DNA of 6,937 nucleotides from contig JAHXHF010000091.1 of assembly GCA_025656895.1 (NCBI GenBank), forward strand, positions 1 to 6,937. The letters run 5' to 3'. The notes under the pieces were generated by a model. That model had not been told where the DNA came from. It searched no databases and worked only from the letters and a program-made list of their open reading frames with translations. The DNA is from a gamma proteobacterium symbiont of Bathyaustriella thionipta (GTDB lineage Bacteria > Pseudomonadota > Gammaproteobacteria > Chromatiales > Chromatiaceae). Below, one piece after another: positions 1 through 6,634 of this stretch. Both the position numbers and the translations under genes were made by a program. The number at the start of each line of letters is the position of its first letter. Position 1 is the first letter of the stretch.

Positions 1-213
1 CAGAAAAACCGCCGTTTGATTACTGCGCAAGGCAAAACTTGCGCGATAAGCATCACCGGCGGGTGGCGATAAGCGCCCGGTCAGGGGTTCTCCCTGGCCA
101 CGAGCCGAAGGTAATGTGTGAGCCGGCAGACTGTATACCCGCCCGCTGGAATCCAGAAAAACCGCCGTTTGATTACTGCGCAAGGCAAAACTTGCGCGAT
201 AAGCATCACCGGC
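1..213. repeat. Direct repeat: 60 bp at 1-60 identical to 154-213, unit 153 bp
   Basis: Bases 1-60 match 154-213 with no mismatch. The match stops at 61/214 on the inner side and is cut by the window edge on the other, so 60 bp is a minimum length. The offset of 153 is divisible by three, so the parC frame stays open through both copies and a 51-residue unit (AGDAYRASFA at its start, TGRLSPP at its end) is repeated. On the parC strand each copy begins GCCGGTGAT. It follows AAA (Lys) in the first copy and CCACCC (Pro-Pro) in the second. E. coli ParC has PPGA at the second position, so the join may have happened at a few shared bases around Ala-Gly. Confidence 0.95.
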
Positions 214-1812
214 TTTGTAATTAAGCCCCTGCGGGTCAATGTCGTGACCTTTGGCCGCCCGTACCCAGCCTTTTTCAGATAACACCACCGTGACCGCTTC
301 ACTGGGAGTTAAATCGGTTTCATCCAGAGCTTCGGCGGCATCACGAAGCACGATGGGTGAACGTCGCTCATCACCAAAAGTTTCGGCATCGGCCAATAGT
401 TCCTTGCTAATCAGGGTTTTCATACGCCGCGCGGAACCCAGCAATGTTTGCAGACGGTCACGTTCTTCGGCCAGTTCCGATTGCTCGGCCTGGATTTTCA
501 TTTCTTCCAGACGCGCCAGATGACGCAGCTTTAGATTAAGAATGGCTTCGGACTGCTCATCACTCAGCTTGAAGCGCTTGATCAATTCGGCTTTGGGATT
601 ATCTTCGTAACGAATGATGGCAATGACTTCATCTATATTCAGATAGGCTATCAGCAAGCCATCCAGAATGTGCAGGCGTGCCAGAATTTTATCCAGACGG
701 TGCTGCAAACGCCGGCGTACCGTTTCGGTACGATAAGTCAGCCATTCGCTTAGTAATGATTTCAGATTATGTACTTGCGGGCGACCATTCAGACTGATGA
801 TATTCAGATTAATGCGATAGTTGCGCTCCAGATCGGTGCTGGCGCACAAATGCGACATCAGCCGATCCAGATTCACCCGCCTGGATCGTGGCACTATCAC
901 CAGACGGGTAGGATTTTCATGATCCGACTCATCTCGCAAATCTTCCACCATCGGCAGCTTTTTGGCCTGCATCTGTGCGGCTATCTGTTCCTGAACCTTT
1001 GAGCCTGAAACCTGGTGCGGCAGAGCTGTAATAACAATTTCACCGTCTTCACGCTGCCAGGCGGCTCGCATTTTGACCGAACCGCTGCCGTTCCTGTAAA
1101 TTTTGCGCAAATCCTGTGCCGGGGTGATAATTTCGGCTTCGGTCGGAAAATCCGGCCCTTTGACATGTTCACACAAGGCTTCTATATCGGCTTTTGGTTC
1201 TTCCAGCAGATGTACGCAAGCCGATACCACTTCACGCAAATTATGCGGTGGAATATCGGTCGCCATGCCCACCGCAATGCCGGTTGAACCGTTTAATAAA
1301 ATATTGGGCAGTCTGGCCGGCAGCGTCAGCGGCTCTTTGGTGGTGCCATCATAATTCGGCCCCCATTCCACCGTACCCTGCCCCAGTTCAGACAATAAAA
1401 TCTGCGCATAAGGGGTCAACCGTGCTTCGGTATAACGCATGGCGGCGAAAGATTTGGGGTCATCCGCCGCACCCCAGTTGCCCTGCCCGTCAATCAGCGG
1501 ATAACGATAGGAAAAAGGCTGCGCCATCAGCACCATGGCTTCGTAACAGGCACTGTCGCCATGCGGGTGAAACTTACCCAGTACATCACCCACCGTACGT
1601 GCGGATTTCTTGTGTTTGGAACTGGCGCTCAGACCCAGTTCACTCATGGCGTACACAATGCGCCTTTGTACCGGTTTCAGGCCGTCACCGATGTGTGGCA
1701 GGGCGCGGTCGAGAATAACGTACATGGAATAATCCAGGTAGGCTTTCTCGGTAAACTGGCGCAGTGGCATTTGCTCCACGCCACCGGAATAAAAATCGTT
1801 GTTTTTCGTCAT
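1..1812 (-). CDS. parC: DNA topoisomerase IV subunit A, ParC (3' end outside the window)
   Basis: ParC is the DNA breakage-reunion subunit of topoisomerase IV, which pairs with ParE to decatenate chromosomes in the cytoplasm. The frame is open from the ATG at 1812 to the window edge, giving 604 residues; E. coli ParC has 752. The N-terminus contains YSMYVILDRALPHIGDGLKP. The active-site tyrosine is Y127, in the AAMRYTEARL motif (codon 1432-1434). The quinolone-determining segment HPHGDSACYEA carries S87 and E91, equivalent to the sensitive E. coli residues S80 and E84. The C-terminal pinwheel domain begins in the last part (GLNYKAGDAY, then SARGQGEPLTG, residues about 529-580). The start lies 3 bases after the parE stop and is preceded by GGAAG at 1821-1825, 8 bases upstream, so translation is probably coupled. 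Residues 585-604 repeat residues 534-553 exactly, where E. coli ParC continues with unrelated blade sequence; either the domain is duplicated or the edge is misassembled. Confidence 0.96.
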   Translation of the reverse strand, partial: MTKNNDFYSGGVEQMPLRQFTEKAYLDYSMYVILDRALPHIGDGLKPVQRRIVYAMSELGLSASSKHKKSARTVGDVLGKFHPHGDSACYEAMVLMAQPFSYRYPLIDGQGNWGAADDPKSFAAMRYTEARLTPYAQILLSELGQGTVEWGPNYDGTTKEPLTLPARLPNILLNGSTGIAVGMATDIPPHNLREVVSACVHLLEEPKADIEALCEHVKGPDFPTEAEIITPAQDLRKIYRNGSGSVKMRAAWQREDGEIVITALPHQVSGSKVQEQIAAQMQAKKLPMVEDLRDESDHENPTRLVIVPRSRRVNLDRLMSHLCASTDLERNYRINLNIISLNGRPQVHNLKSLLSEWLTYRTETVRRRLQHRLDKILARLHILDGLLIAYLNIDEVIAIIRYEDNPKAELIKRFKLSDEQSEAILNLKLRHLARLEEMKIQAEQSELAEERDRLQTLLGSARRMKTLISKELLADAETFGDERRSPIVLRDAAEALDETDLTPSEAVTVVLSEKGWVRAAKGHDIDPQGLNYKAGDAYRASFALRSNQTAVFLDSSGRVYSLPAHTLPSARGQGEPLTGRLSPPAGDAYRASFALRSNQTAVFL

Positions 1813-1815
1813 CGT

Positions 1816-3699
1816 TTACACTTCCGCCAGATCACCTTTGGTTTGCAGCCAGACTTTGCGATCCGCCGAACGCTTCTTTGCCAGCAGCATATCCATCAAT
1901 TGATCGGTTTCATCATCCGCATGGATGGTTAACTGAACCAGGCGGCGGGTATCCGGATTCATGGTGGTCTCACGTAATTGTGGCGGGTTCATTTCACCCA
2001 GCCCCTTGAAACGCTGCACACTGACCTTGCCTTTTATTTTTTCAGCCGCAATACGATCCAGAATACCCTGCTGTTCGGCATCATCCAATGCGTAGAATAC
2101 CTGCTTGCCAACATCAATACGATACAGTGGCGGCATAGCGATATATACATGTCCCTCACTCACCAAAGTACGAAAATGACGCAAAAACAGGGCGCATAAC
2201 AGAGTGGCAATGTGCAGTCCGTCAGAATCGGCATCAGCCAGCACACAGATTTTGCCGTAACGTAGTCTGGATAAATCATCACTGCCCGGCTCCAGCCCGA
2301 TAGCGACCGAAATATCATGTACTTCCTGTGATGCCAGTATTTCCTGGCTATCCACTTCCCAGGTATTCAGAATCTTGCCCCGTAAAGGCATGATGGCCTG
2401 AAAAATACGATCACGCGCCTGTTTGGCCGAACCGCCGGCCGAGTCGCCTTCCACCAGAAACAGTTCACTGTTCATGGGTTCATTGCTGCTGCAGTCAGCC
2501 AGTTTTCCGGGCAAAGCCGGGCCTTGCGTGATGCGCTTGCGAATCACCTTGCGACCGGAACGCATGCGCGATTGCGCCGCGTTTATAGACAGGGCTGCCA
2601 GTGCTTCGCCCTCTTCCGTATGCTGGTTCAGCCACAGACTGAAAGCATCTTTGACAATACCGGAAACAAAAGCGCTGCATTCTCGTGATGACAGCCTTTC
2701 CTTGGTCTGACCGGAAAACTGCGGATCAGCCAGTTTGACCGACAGCACGTAACTGCAACGGTTCCACACATCATCCGGTGTCAGTTTCACGCCGCGCGGC
2801 AGCAGGTTGCGAAATTCACAAAATTCCCGTACCGCTTCGGTCAGTCCGGCACGCAGGCCGTTGACATGGGTGCCCCCCTGAACCGTAGGAATCAGATTGA
2901 CGTAGCTCTCGGCTACAATATCACCGCCTTCCGGCAGCCATACCACCGCCCAGTCAGCCGCCTCCGTATTACCTTTCAGGGAGCCGGTAAAGGGTATTTC
3001 CGGCAGGCGAATCAAATCGCTTAACTCATCCAGCAGATAATCACTCAGGCCATCTTCATAACACCATTGCAATGTATCGGCGGCCGCTTCATCAATAAAA
3101 CGCACCTGCAGGCCGGGGCAGAGTACCGCCTTGGCGCGCAAAACGTGCATCAGCTGGCGTACCGAAAAACGCGGGCTATCGAAATATTGAGCATCCGGCC
3201 AGAACTTCAGTGTGGTACCGGTATTGCGCTTGCCGACCTGCCCCACCTCTTCCAGATCAGAAATTTTTTCACCAGCGGCATAAGCCGTGTTGTATTCCTT
3301 GCCATCGCGCCGAATCCATACTTCCAGATGCTTTGACAAAGCATTAACCACCGACACACCGACACCGTGCAGGCCACCGGAAAACTGGTAATTCTTATTG
3401 GAAAACTTACCGCCCGCATGCAAGCGGGTGAGGATTACCTCGACACCGGGAATGCCTTCTTCCGGATGCATATCCACCGGCATACCGCGGCCATTATCCT
3501 TCACCTGTAAAGACTGATCCCTGAACAGGGTTACTTCAATCACCGAAGCATGCCCGGCTATGGCTTCATCAACACTGTTATCCAGTACCTCTTGTGCCAG
3601 GTGATTGGGGCGGCTGGTGTCGGTGTACATGCCGGGGCGTTTACGCACCGGGTCCAGCCCGCTAAGTACCTCGATGGAGGCAGCATCATAACTTGTCAT
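1816..3699 (-). CDS. parE: DNA topoisomerase IV subunit B, ParE
   Basis: ParE is the ATPase subunit of topoisomerase IV and the partner of ParC. The protein has 627 residues (E. coli: 630) and aligns end to end with it. The GHKL ATPase domain (about 1-215) shows EVLDNSVDEA with catalytic E37 and Mg-binding N41, then D68 in KDNGRGMP and the ATP lid GGLHGVG at 109-114. The transducer domain carries QTKERL with K333. The TOPRIM domain shows LVEGDSAGGSA (E417) and ADADSDG (D489, D491, D493), and PLRGKILN at 438-445 lies in the quinolone-determining region. The C-terminus has RFKGLGEMNP and MDMLLAKKR, as in gammaproteobacterial ParE. The ATG is 6 bases after the stop of the CNP1-like gene and has no recognisable Shine-Dalgarno, so it probably depends on translation of that upstream gene. 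The E. coli protein starts at the same point, which supports this start. Confidence 0.98.
   Translation of the reverse strand: MTSYDAASIEVLSGLDPVRKRPGMYTDTSRPNHLAQEVLDNSVDEAIAGHASVIEVTLFRDQSLQVKDNGRGMPVDMHPEEGIPGVEVILTRLHAGGKFSNKNYQFSGGLHGVGVSVVNALSKHLEVWIRRDGKEYNTAYAAGEKISDLEEVGQVGKRNTGTTLKFWPDAQYFDSPRFSVRQLMHVLRAKAVLCPGLQVRFIDEAAADTLQWCYEDGLSDYLLDELSDLIRLPEIPFTGSLKGNTEAADWAVVWLPEGGDIVAESYVNLIPTVQGGTHVNGLRAGLTEAVREFCEFRNLLPRGVKLTPDDVWNRCSYVLSVKLADPQFSGQTKERLSSRECSAFVSGIVKDAFSLWLNQHTEEGEALAALSINAAQSRMRSGRKVIRKRITQGPALPGKLADCSSNEPMNSELFLVEGDSAGGSAKQARDRIFQAIMPLRGKILNTWEVDSQEILASQEVHDISVAIGLEPGSDDLSRLRYGKICVLADADSDGLHIATLLCALFLRHFRTLVSEGHVYIAMPPLYRIDVGKQVFYALDDAEQQGILDRIAAEKIKGKVSVQRFKGLGEMNPPQLRETTMNPDTRRLVQLTIHADDETDQLMDMLLAKKRSADRKVWLQTKGDLAEV
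1821..1825 (-). promoter_or_regulatory. Ribosome binding site of parC inside the 3' end of parE
   Basis: GGAAG on the minus strand, 8 bases before the parC ATG at 1812. It lies within the last codons of parE, so ribosomes finishing parE end next to the parC start. It supports this ATG as the parC start. Confidence 0.6.
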
Positions 3700-3705
3700 A
3701 CAGAA

Positions 3706-4311
3706 TCAGTACTGATAGGGGCCGATATCCGGGTCAGATGAATGATCAATCTGGATAAAAGACGGGAATTTAATCCGTTCAAGAATCTCTTTGACACTGT
3801 TGGTGGCCGCGCCATTACAGAAAAAATCCAGTAATTCGTAGTGCCAGTCGCCACTGCCGGCTACAAAGCCGCGCCATTTTGGATTGCGCATTTCGGTAAT
3901 TTTATTTTTTCTTCTACGGCTCATGTAAGCATAGGTTTTAACCGCCTGTTCATGGCACATAATACCTTCATAAGTGGTGTTGTCGGCTCCCCGGTCGGTA
4001 CGCAAGGAGACCCAGTAACGCACCACTCCGTCCTTGCCGATGTGCAAATAACGTGTATCCAGATAAACATTCATACCGTTCGGAATCCGGTCAACAGGAA
4101 TTTCCTGCCAGTCATCTTCCGCCGGTATGGGGGGAACAACCCCGGGTGTTTCCTTCCAGGGTTCGGTGTCATCTACGTATACGTTATCATCGGATACTTC
4201 TGTGCGAATAATATCATCAACTTTACCACCCTCTTCACCCCAGGCATTATTCAGCAATAAGCCAAAACAGAATAGAGTGATCATAATCAGGCGGAGGGAA
4301 CGCAGCAGCAC
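3706..4311 (-). CDS. Exported CNP1-like family protein
   Basis: The function is unknown. The family takes its name from a neisserial protein and consists of small exported proteins. From the GTG at 4311 the product has 201 residues. Residues 1-25 look like a signal peptide: Arg4 and Arg7, a hydrophobic run LIMITLFCFGLLL, then a likely cleavage at AWG|EE. An acidic, proline-containing linker follows (about 26-65). The CNP1-like domain (about 66-180) includes DDWQEIPV, an IGKDGVVRYWVSLRT strand, YEGIMCHEQAVKTYAY and DFFCNGA. The two cysteines C119 and C165 could form a periplasmic disulfide. The frame stays open upstream to an ATG at 4416, but that lies upstream of the predicted promoter and would bury the signal peptide. 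GTG 4311 has GAAAGG at 4322-4327; GTG 4329 and ATG 4284 are less likely alternatives. This is the first gene of the unit leading into parE and parC. Family assignment is from memory of conserved motifs. Confidence 0.82.
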   Translation of the reverse strand: MLLRSLRLIMITLFCFGLLLNNAWGEEGGKVDDIIRTEVSDDNVYVDDTEPWKETPGVVPPIPAEDDWQEIPVDRIPNGMNVYLDTRYLHIGKDGVVRYWVSLRTDRGADNTTYEGIMCHEQAVKTYAYMSRRRKNKITEMRNPKWRGFVAGSGDWHYELLDFFCNGAATNSVKEILERIKFPSFIQIDHSSDPDIGPYQY

Positions 4312-4538
4312 GGTAAATATACCTTTCACACAAAACGACAAGACCTTGCCACTGTATGCAGGATGATTGGCGCTGTCAAACCAGATAAGCTTCCTGTCTG
4401 CCAACGGCTCAGCCAATCGCTGGTTTTACTATTCGCTGGTGTTACCTTGCCTTTTAGCTTGAATGTGTAACAATCTCTTGCCCACAGAACATCATAATTA
4501 TGTTTAAATCCGACATTCAAAAAACGGGCGTAAAGTAA
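4312..4538. other. Divergent intergenic region between the CNP1-like gene and xseB
   Basis: This 227-base stretch holds the leftward promoter described separately. For the rightward xseB unit I see only an AT-rich tract (4490-4509). It contains CATAAT at 4493-4498, a 5 of 6 match to the -10 consensus, but no good -35 at the right distance; TTGCCC at 4478-4483 is too close. An 8-bp direct repeat TCGCTGGT lies at 4417-4424 and 4433-4440, 16 bp apart start to start. No convincing gene or RNA was found here; the short open frames overlap the promoter and resemble nothing I know. Confidence 0.5.
4351..4379 (-). promoter_or_regulatory. Sigma70-type promoter for the CNP1-like, parE, parC unit
   Basis: On the minus strand an exact consensus -35, TTGACA (4374-4379), is followed by a 17-base spacer and TACAGT (4351-4356), which matches the -10 consensus at 4 of 6 positions. 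Transcription would begin near 4344, leaving a leader of about 33 bases before the GTG at 4311. No other promoter is evident before parE or parC, so it probably serves all three genes. Confidence 0.65.
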
Positions 4539-4778
4539 GTGACTGGCAGAAAAACCAAAATTTCATTTGAAAAGGCTCTTAAAGATCTGGAAAGCATCGT
4601 TGATGATATGGAGAACGGTAAACTGACGCTGCAGGCATCCTTAAAGGCTTACGAAAAAGGCGTAGGCCTGACGCGTCAATGCCAGCAGGCCTTGAAAGAA
4701 GCCGAGCAAAGCATCCAGCAACTGAGCAACAATGAGCTTGAATCTTTTACAGCCAACCCGCCCGACAACCTTGAATAG
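4539..4778 (+). CDS. xseB: Exodeoxyribonuclease VII small subunit, XseB
   Basis: XseB is the small subunit of exonuclease VII. Several copies bind one XseA to form the enzyme that degrades single-stranded DNA into oligonucleotides. The product has 79 residues against 80 in E. coli, and is nearly all helical and charged, as in the family. Recognisable segments are SFEKALKDLESIVDDMENG (residues 9-27), a second helix with YEKGVGLTRQCQ, then LKEAEQSIQQL. The start must be GTG 4539: an in-frame TAA occupies 4536-4538 and the next ATG (4608) would remove the conserved first helix. The ribosome binding site is weak. xseA is not in the window, as is common for this pair. The 3' end overlaps ispA, so the two are co-transcribed. 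Confidence 0.95.
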   Translation: MTGRKTKISFEKALKDLESIVDDMENGKLTLQASLKAYEKGVGLTRQCQQALKEAEQSIQQLSNNELESFTANPPDNLE

Positions 4779-5655
4779 CTTTACTGACATTTGCCGGCAG
4801 CGTGTAACCGATATACTGGAACGCACACTGTCGCAGGCCGCTGTTGTACCGCAAAACCTGCATCAGGCCATGCGCTACAGCGTATTGAATGGTGGCAAAC
4901 GCATTCGCCCGGTATTGACCTATGCAACCGGCAGGGCGCTGGGCATAGATTTACAGCAACTGGATGCGCCCGCCTGTGCAGTGGAACTGATACACGCTTA
5001 TTCGCTGGTACATGATGACCTGCCGGCCATGGACGATGATGACCTGCGCCGTGGTCAGGCCACCTGCCATAAGGCTTTTGATGAAGCCACCGCCATACTG
5101 GTCGGTGATGCCCTGCAATCTTTGGCTTTTCACGTACTGGCGCATGAGCAAAGCCTGCAATGTTCCGCCGACCAGCGATTAGCCATGATCGAGCATTTGT
5201 CACTGGCAGCCGGTTCACGCGGCATGGTCGGTGGACAGGCGCTGGATCTGGCTGCTGAAGGCCACTCGCTGGAACTGGCCGAGCTGGAAAATCTGCACAT
5301 CCATAAAACCGGCGCTCTGATTCGAGCCAGCATGAAACTGGCACTACTGGTAAAACCCGATATTCACGCGGATGTTGCCAAAGGCCTGGACCACTATGCC
5401 AAGTGCATCGGCCTGGCATTCCAGATTCAGGACGATATTCTTGATATTGAAGGCAATACAGAAACCCTGGGCAAGGCGCGCGGGCAGGATGTCTGCCGTG
5501 AAAAAGCCACTTATCCCTCTCTACTGGGGCTCAGCGATGCCAGGGAAAAGGCACAGTCACTCATACAGAGTGCACTGGATGCTTTGCAACGGCTGGATGA
5601 AAAGGCTGATTTATTACGTTCCATAGCCCGCTATATCATTCAACGGCAATATTGA
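4732..5655 (+). CDS. ispA: Farnesyl diphosphate synthase, (2E,6E)-FPP synthase IspA
   Basis: IspA condenses IPP with DMAPP and then GPP to give farnesyl diphosphate, the C15 precursor of quinone side chains and undecaprenyl phosphate, in the cytoplasm. Motifs, numbered from the ATG at 4732 (307 residues): GGKRIRP at 54-60; the first aspartate-rich motif DDLPAMDDDDLRRG at 95-108 (D95, D96, D101) with the two-residue insertion typical of bacterial farnesyl synthases; GGQALDL at 167-173; KTGALIR at 192-198; and the second aspartate-rich motif FQIQDDILD at 230-238 (D234, D235, D238). YS at 90-91 just before the first motif matches E. coli IspA, consistent with a C15 product. The start is uncertain. 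ATG 4732 overlaps xseB by 47 bases, whereas a TTG at 4771 overlaps by 8, would give 294 residues and aligns better with the start of E. coli IspA (299). Neither has a clear Shine-Dalgarno. Confidence 0.96.
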   Translation: MSLNLLQPTRPTTLNSFTDICRQRVTDILERTLSQAAVVPQNLHQAMRYSVLNGGKRIRPVLTYATGRALGIDLQQLDAPACAVELIHAYSLVHDDLPAMDDDDLRRGQATCHKAFDEATAILVGDALQSLAFHVLAHEQSLQCSADQRLAMIEHLSLAAGSRGMVGGQALDLAAEGHSLELAELENLHIHKTGALIRASMKLALLVKPDIHADVAKGLDHYAKCIGLAFQIQDDILDIEGNTETLGKARGQDVCREKATYPSLLGLSDAREKAQSLIQSALDALQRLDEKADLLRSIARYIIQRQY

Positions 5656-5690
5656 GCCTGAGCCATACAACAGGCATAATCCCTGCCGGC

Positions 5691-5719
5691 TTGCCGAAAG
5701 CCACGAATTTAGCTAATAT
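5691..5719 (+). promoter_or_regulatory. Sigma70-type promoter upstream of folE2
   Basis: TTGCCG at 5691-5696, a 17-base spacer, then TAATAT at 5714-5719 (5 of 6 to the -10 consensus if one mismatch is allowed in the middle). Transcription would start near 5726, leaving a leader of about 48 bases. It suggests folE2 is transcribed independently of ispA, although read-through is possible because no terminator is seen after ispA. Confidence 0.55.
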
Positions 5720-5762
5720 CCTACCCCTTTAGTCAACAATTAATGGGCTGACTGAGCCAGCC

Positions 5763-5767
5763 AGGAG
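5763..5767 (+). promoter_or_regulatory. Ribosome binding site of folE2
   Basis: AGGAG six bases before the ATG at 5774. It is a strong match at good spacing and fixes the folE2 start. It lies just after a possible small stem (GGCTG 5746-5750 with CAGCC 5758-5762). Confidence 0.75.
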
Positions 5768-5773
5768 ACACAC

Positions 5774-6586
5774 ATGACTGCGGCAACAGAGCCCATGGTC
5801 GACGTACAATCAAGCGCCGACACCCGCCATATCGCTATCGACAAAGTAGGCATCAAGGATATTCGCCATCCGGTACGGGTCAAAGACCGTAGCGAAGGCG
5901 AGCAGCACACCATCGCCAATTTCAATATGTATGTGAATCTGCCGCACAATTTCAAAGGCACTCACATGTCTCGTTTTGTGCAGATCCTGAATCAGCATGA
6001 ACGTGAAATTTCCATTGAGTCGTTCAAAACCATGCTGGCGGAAGTAACCGAACGCCTGGAAGCCGATTCCGGTCATATCGAAATGACTTTCCCCTACTTC
6101 ATCAACAAGAAAGCACCGGTTTCGGGTGTTGAAAGTCTGCTGGATTATGAAGTAACCCTGATGGGACAAATCACCAGGGGCCAGGCCTGCATGTCTATCA
6201 AGGTCGTGGTGCCCGCAACCAGCCTGTGCCCCTGTTCAAAAGAAATTTCCGAACGCGGAGCGCACAATCAACGTTCCCACGTCACGGTAACCGCCCGTAC
6301 CAATGGTTTTGTCTGGATTGAGGAATTGATTGAACTGGTTGAAAAACAGGCATCCTGCGAACTGTATGGATTACTGAAACGCCCGGATGAAAAACACGTA
6401 ACCGAGCGCGCCTATGATAACCCCAAGTTTGTGGAAGACATGGTGCGCGATGTAGCTGCCAAGCTGAATCAGGATGAGCGTATTCTGGGATACATCGTGG
6501 AATCAGAAAACTTTGAATCCATACACAATCATTCCGCCTATGCGCTGATTTCACATAATGCCGACTGCGAAGAACTTCAACCCTGA
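5774..6586 (+). CDS. folE2: GTP cyclohydrolase FolE2 (type IB)
   Basis: FolE2 converts GTP to 7,8-dihydroneopterin triphosphate, the first step of tetrahydrofolate synthesis. Unlike zinc-dependent FolE, this family can work with other divalent metals and is often used under zinc limitation. The product has 270 residues, a usual length. The active-site segment PATSLCPCSKEIS carries C152 and C154. C152 appears to correspond to catalytic Cys147 of the Neisseria enzyme. The known metal ligands and active-site residues then fall at matching distances: H164 in RGAHNQRSH, E206 in KRPDEKHVTERAY, and H251 in SIHNHSAYA. The N-terminal part has the family segments VGIKDIRHPV and MSRFVQILNQ. All key residues are present, so it should be active. 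It has its own promoter and Shine-Dalgarno. I looked for a Zur-type palindrome in the leader and did not see one. The residue correspondence is from memory of the Neisseria structure. Confidence 0.96.
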   Translation: MTAATEPMVDVQSSADTRHIAIDKVGIKDIRHPVRVKDRSEGEQHTIANFNMYVNLPHNFKGTHMSRFVQILNQHEREISIESFKTMLAEVTERLEADSGHIEMTFPYFINKKAPVSGVESLLDYEVTLMGQITRGQACMSIKVVVPATSLCPCSKEISERGAHNQRSHVTVTARTNGFVWIEELIELVEKQASCELYGLLKRPDEKHVTERAYDNPKFVEDMVRDVAAKLNQDERILGYIVESENFESIHNHSAYALISHNADCEELQP

Positions 6587-6634
6587 GCAGAGCATAACCG
6601 TTCAGAACTTAGCTGAGCAGTAACATCAGAACTT
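6587..6634. repeat. Short direct repeats in the convergent gap after folE2
   Basis: CTGAGCAG occurs at 6583-6590 (across the folE2 stop) and again at 6613-6620. TCAGAACTT occurs at 6602-6610 and at 6626-6634, where its complement encodes the last Lys-Phe-stop of the protease remnant. The repeats may come from a small duplication at the gene ends. No hairpin with a T tract marks a terminator for either convergent gene. Confidence 0.4.

Larger units (their letters stand above)
5656..5773 (+). other. ispA-folE2 gap with promoter and possible leader stem
   Basis: The gap carries the folE2 promoter and ribosome binding site. In the predicted leader, TTAGTCA (5729-5735) is the near reverse complement of TGACTGA (5749-5755), 6 of 7 pairs with a 13-base loop. 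An alternative stem, GGCTG/CAGCC (5746-5750 with 5758-5762), ends next to the Shine-Dalgarno. Both stems are short and may be chance. No terminator with a T tract is seen after ispA. Confidence 0.35.

Noticed and set aside
1..213. CRISPR-like or regulatory repeat array at the left edge
   Set aside because: There are only two copies, the interval is coding parC sequence, and the frame is kept, so it is a gene-internal duplication or an assembly effect.
1231..1440. Quinolone-resistance changes in ParC or ParE
   Set aside because: ParC keeps Ser87 and Glu91 and ParE keeps the PLRGKILN region, so no known resistance change is visible.
1194..1718. Long open frame on the plus strand opposite parC (174 codons)
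   Set aside because: It lies entirely antisense to well-conserved parC codons and its translation is rich in His, Trp and Arg without family motifs.
4312..4416. Upstream extension of the CNP1-like gene to ATG 4416
   Set aside because: It would begin upstream of the predicted promoter and put some 35 residues before a classical signal peptide.
4781..5419. Long open frame on the minus strand opposite ispA (212 codons)
   Set aside because: It is a mirror of the ispA codons; composition is unlike a real protein and ispA motifs on the plus strand are intact.
5688..5702. GGCTT/AAGCC stem after ispA as a terminator
   Set aside because: The stem has only 5 pairs, is not followed by a T tract and overlaps the -35 of folE2.
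5691..5755. Zur-binding site in front of folE2
   Set aside because: FolE2 genes are often controlled by zinc, so I searched for an AT-rich palindrome of the GTTATAATATAAC type; nothing similar is present.
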